Assembly: GCA_025808375.1 (NCBI GenBank) | Contig: CP061009.1 | Location: 2,604,001 to 2,668,000, forward strand | Length of the DNA: 64,000 nt | Source: Duncaniella muricolitica | GTDB lineage: Bacteria; Bacteroidota; Bacteroidia; Bacteroidales; Muribaculaceae | Direction: 5' to 3' | Part shown: positions 61,323-64,000 of the stretch, in pieces | Position numbering within the stretch: position 1 is the first letter of the stretch | Layout: every line of letters starts with the position of its first letter | Position numbers and translations under genes: made by a program | The notes under the pieces: generated by a model | Database searches by the model: none | What the model saw: the letters and a program-made list of their open reading frames with translations, nothing else | What the model was told of the DNA's origin: nothing

Positions 61323-62546
61323 CTACTTGTTCATTTTAAGCCACAGGCGACGTCTGATTTTAGCCGGAAGTGACTGAGAGAATACGCGGTTGTAAGCAAT
61401 CTCAAAACCACACTTCTCAAGACTCAACATAAACAGCTCCCTGTAAGGAGGCCTTACGACCGGACTTTCTATACTCCGATTGTAGCGCAATGCGTCTTCA
61501 TATGACTCGCACTTCGACTCAAGGGCCAATTCTCCGTATAACTTTGCTCCTTTTGGGGTATTAATGAGCACAAGACTAGTACCACAGTCATCATCCATCG
61601 ACCGGTCTACATGCTCTATACCCCAAAAGTCGCCCAAAGTTATATCACTGCCTGAACGGCCGCCCTTTGACGGGCACTTATAGCACGATGGTCTCAAATC
61701 AAGATCTGACAGAAACACACGCATATAATCATTATCGGTAAACGGTTCATATATGCCCTCATTATCATTGTTTAGAGAGGTGAAATCCGTATTTTTTCCA
61801 GCTGGCATATAAGTATTCGAGATATGCAGCCCAAAATTTTTCCAGCCCAAACGTTTGTCTCTAAACGAGATACTTTTCCAAGGACTCCCCGCTTTTAGAG
61901 AGGTGGAATCCGTATTTTTTCCAGCCGGCGCGCTTAACGCGCGCGATTTTTCCTCGAGATATTTCTTCCATGCACCCGGACTTGGCACTCCGTGACATAC
62001 GAAATCAACAGTCAGAAGATTGTCATATTCTTTATTCAGATAGCCTTTCAATCCTGCTATCTGACAGGGTGTTCCTGAAAACAAGACCTCCCGTCCTTCC
62101 GACAGATGGCATTTGGCTTCTATGAAAGTTTCTCCGATGCGGCTTTGCAGATATTTTGAACCACGAAACGCAGCAAGCTCCTCTGATGTCTCTGCCTTGT
62201 CATGCCGCACTGTCCAGTCGCTATCAAAACGCGCACCAAACACAACACCGCCCCTTGCAACTACAGACTCTGCCAACAAGGTAAAGACTCCTCCCGACGA
62301 ACTTTCACGCCTCACAGTCTCATTGCGATTTATAGCCGCATACGTTGCTTGCGGACGGCTCGGTAGGCTTATATTCAGTTCAGGGCACACGCGCTCACAC
62401 ATATCGCAACCTATACATCGGCTTACGTCCACCACTGGATAGTCAAAGCTCTCTTTGTCGGAGATGAAACTTATGCATTGTTTCGGACATATTTGGACAC
62501 ATGCCCTGCATCCACAACATTTTGCCTTATCGGTTATATCAATCAT
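61323..62546 (-). CDS. FrhB/FdhB-type iron-sulfur protein with two in-frame inserts
   Basis: The protein has 407 residues. Two 4Fe-4S clusters lie at the N-terminus (CCGCRACVQICPKQC, Cys 10-24; CIGCDMCERVCPE, Cys 44-54). The F420 hydrogenase beta-subunit-type domain follows (SSGGVFTLLAESVVARGGVVFGARFD, LFSGTPCQIAGLKGYL, VDFVCHGVPSPGAWKKYLE, CPSKGGRSGSDITLGDFWGIE). Such proteins occur with pyruvyl transferases in polysaccharide loci; their reaction is not known. Two inserts, APAGKNTDSTSLK and MPAGKNTDFTSLN, encoded by a 36-base repeat, interrupt the usual family spacing. Its start overlaps the Wzx stop as ATGA. Confidence 0.85.
   Translation of the reverse strand: MIDITDKAKCCGCRACVQICPKQCISFISDKESFDYPVVDVSRCIGCDMCERVCPELNISLPSRPQATYAAINRNETVRRESSSGGVFTLLAESVVARGGVVFGARFDSDWTVRHDKAETSEELAAFRGSKYLQSRIGETFIEAKCHLSEGREVLFSGTPCQIAGLKGYLNKEYDNLLTVDFVCHGVPSPGAWKKYLEEKSRALSAPAGKNTDSTSLKAGSPWKSISFRDKRLGWKNFGLHISNTYMPAGKNTDFTSLNNDNEGIYEPFTDNDYMRVFLSDLDLRPSCYKCPSKGGRSGSDITLGDFWGIEHVDRSMDDDCGTSLVLINTPKGAKLYGELALESKCESYEDALRYNRSIESPVVRPPYRELFMLSLEKCGFEIAYNRVFSQSLPAKIRRRLWLKMNK
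61771..61806 (-). repeat. 36-base in-frame repeat, copy 1, in the FrhB-type gene
   Basis: On the plus strand it begins TTTAGAGAGGTGAAATCC and ends CCAGCTGGC. It differs from copy 2 (61894-61929) at 2 of 36 bases. It is read in the same frame and gives PAGKNTDFTSLN. Confidence 0.85.
61894..61929 (-). repeat. 36-base in-frame repeat, copy 2, in the FrhB-type gene
   Basis: On the plus strand it begins TTTAGAGAGGTGGAATCC and ends CCAGCCGGC, and gives PAGKNTDSTSLK. The copies are exactly 123 bases (41 codons) apart. A GC-rich near-palindrome, GGCGCGCTTAACGCGCGC, follows at about 61926-61943. Confidence 0.85.
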
Positions 62547-64000
62547 AATACTAAGACCGTTTTTAGCCGAGTTATCTGATTTGATATTTTACCCAATATA
62601 AAACACCGCTCAGACGCCATACATCCTACATACAATATGGACAATACCCCACATACTATGCTGGAAATTATCATTGATATGAATCTCACCGAGCCCTCCG
62701 GCAGCAAAAAATGAATCATAACCGGTAATATTACAGCACATGCACACGTCAAAACCACGTTCAGTACCACTCCATTCAGATAACTGCCGATTGACAACCC
62801 TGTCATATTTCTCAGAAACCATAGCCTCAAAAGCAGGCACCCAACACCTATTACGAACGCGATGACATAAACACTCATGGGAGATGCTCCTGCTTTAAGC
62901 GCGAGATATGATACAGGGAAATTCATAAGAAGAAGTCCTCCGACCGCTATCTGATAATTTCTGATTTTACCTGTAGCCGCCTGAAGTGTAATCAGAGTAT
63001 TTGACAAAACCTCCAGTAATGAATTAAGAAGCACCAAGCGGACAAAAATTACTGTCATGTCGGGATACGCACCCAGCCACAGACTCAACACAGCAGGAGT
63101 TTCCAATATAATAGGCACAGCAAACAACATCATCGTATAGAATCCGAAACGCGAGCCACGCTCCACAAGCGAAAACATATACTGTCGGTCTTCACAGGCA
63201 TACGACTTTGTAATCTGAGGATTTATAGCCGTCATAAAATTGGCGACAAACGCACCGACCGCCGCCGACACTGATCCTGCGAGCCCTCGCGAAGCATTTA
63301 CTCCCGGCCCAAAAAATAGGTTCAACAGCACATTTACACCCTGATCTTTAAGTATGCCGGCTGTACATCCGATTGCATTCCATCCGGCAAATCCGCTCAT
63401 TTCCTTCCAGCAGCCACGATAAAAGCGTGGCATACAACGACTTTCTATGAAATGCTTGTGGCAATATCTGAAATACAGTATCTGCATAAACAGGTATGTA
63501 CCTGTCAGTAATATGGAATATACTATCAGTCGGTCAAATCCAAACGGAGCATAGACAATGAAGAGAACTATCCCCAGATTGATACAAATCTGCAGTATGC
63601 CAAAGAGAGCGAACACGTTCATACGCTCATGTGCTATAATACAAGCATTATAAGGCGTGCTGAACAGTCCGAGCACAAATGATACCACCGAGGCTTGAAA
63701 TACACAATTTGCAGCAAACAGTCGGCCAGACGGTATCACCATTTTATTGTTGACAAACCATACACCAACCGTCTCAGCCACAACAAGGACTATCGAAATC
63801 AAAGCCAGTTGTATCAGTAATGATGTTGAAAACACCTTACGCAGACGGGCCATGTCTCCAGCACCAAGCTCAAATGTCATAAAACGGCTTATTGATGAAG
63901 ACAACGCACTGGAAATCAAAGAAAACATAGCCACAAATCCGCCCACGACATTCTGTATGCCGAAATCCTCTACGCCAAGAGCATTAAGTATAGCCCTCGA
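62543..64000 (-). CDS. Wzx-type polysaccharide flippase (partial, runs off the right edge)
   Basis: The frame is open to the window edge and reads through SRAILNALGVEDFGIQNVVGGFVAMFSLISSALSSSISRF, the typical start region of Bacteroidales MATE/MOP-type flippases, so its N-terminus is missing. About 485 residues with some twelve membrane helices are present. It moves undecaprenyl-linked repeat units across the inner membrane. A GTG at 63946 is not the real start. Its stop overlaps the FrhB-type gene start as ATGA. Confidence 0.88.
   Translation of the reverse strand, partial: SRAILNALGVEDFGIQNVVGGFVAMFSLISSALSSSISRFMTFELGAGDMARLRKVFSTSLLIQLALISIVLVVAETVGVWFVNNKMVIPSGRLFAANCVFQASVVSFVLGLFSTPYNACIIAHERMNVFALFGILQICINLGIVLFIVYAPFGFDRLIVYSILLTGTYLFMQILYFRYCHKHFIESRCMPRFYRGCWKEMSGFAGWNAIGCTAGILKDQGVNVLLNLFFGPGVNASRGLAGSVSAAVGAFVANFMTAINPQITKSYACEDRQYMFSLVERGSRFGFYTMMLFAVPIILETPAVLSLWLGAYPDMTVIFVRLVLLNSLLEVLSNTLITLQAATGKIRNYQIAVGGLLLMNFPVSYLALKAGASPMSVYVIAFVIGVGCLLLRLWFLRNMTGLSIGSYLNGVVLNVVLTCACAVILPVMIHFLLPEGSVRFISMIISSIVCGVLSILYVGCMASERCFILGKISNQITRLKTVLVL

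Overview
The window looks like a chromosome segment of a gut Bacteroidales bacterium. I would guess Muribaculaceae or a close relative, but the family is an inference. The evidence is the repeated Bacteroidetes-type promoter (TTTG, about 20 bases, then TAnnTTTGY), a large set of Bacteroidales lipoproteins and OmpA proteins, fimbrillin-like proteins, a PorE-like protein, and an intermediate-GC coding style with an AT-richer polysaccharide locus.

Layout. 1-3.2 kb: the end of a histidine-type phosphatase, then a leftward group (nitroreductase, DUF2520 protein, KdsC) and a membrane-anchored HU-like/SPOR protein. 3.3-6.1 kb: a two-gene pectin operon (pectate lyase, esterase) behind a consensus promoter with an overlapping palindrome. 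6.4-11 kb: an exonuclease, a CAT-fold acetyltransferase, an AraC regulator, a PorT-like barrel and a LysM/binding-protein fusion. 11.1-13.8 kb: an AspT/YidE-type transporter convergent with glutaminase. 13.9-22.2 kb: serB with a PEP-synthase-like ATP-grasp protein and a GYF/TM2 protein, then surE-dacB-unknown-rsmI. 22.3-28.5 kb: a coiled-coil lipoprotein, a long hairpin repeat, pullulanase, an unannotated rod-shaped RNA that best fits 6S RNA, a membrane OmpA protein and typA. 28.5-36 kb: a tightly overlapping DKNYY-lipoprotein/small-membrane-protein cassette (including a 59-residue gene), a PorE-like protein, a PepSY-like lipoprotein, RNase Z, a second long hairpin of the same family, and an OmpA porin.

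36-64 kb is one leftward exopolysaccharide or capsule locus. In transcription order it encodes a Wzx flippase (cut by the window edge), an FrhB-type iron-sulfur protein, a pyruvyl transferase, three GT2 enzymes, an IS4-type insertion sequence in the opposite orientation, an acetyltransferase, GT8, an alpha-1,2-fucosyltransferase, GT2, a Wzy polymerase, three GT4 enzymes, the initiating sugar transferase, a PqqD/nucleotidyltransferase/HprK-like kinase trio, Wza, Wzc, a 64-residue peptide with a Cys-Gly-Gly motif, a fimbrillin/PLC-like fusion and a second fimbrillin-like lipoprotein. Wzx, Wzy, Wza and Wzc together indicate a Wzx/Wzy-dependent pathway. The trio resembles peptide-tailoring modules known from lasso-peptide clusters. 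Its presence beside Wza/Wzc and a small leader-like peptide is the most unusual arrangement here.

Other points worth attention are three or more genes whose ATG lies exactly at the predicted transcription start, an IS that supplies the stop codon of a glycosyltransferase, a duplicated 36-bp in-frame insert in the FrhB gene, and several long inverted repeats.
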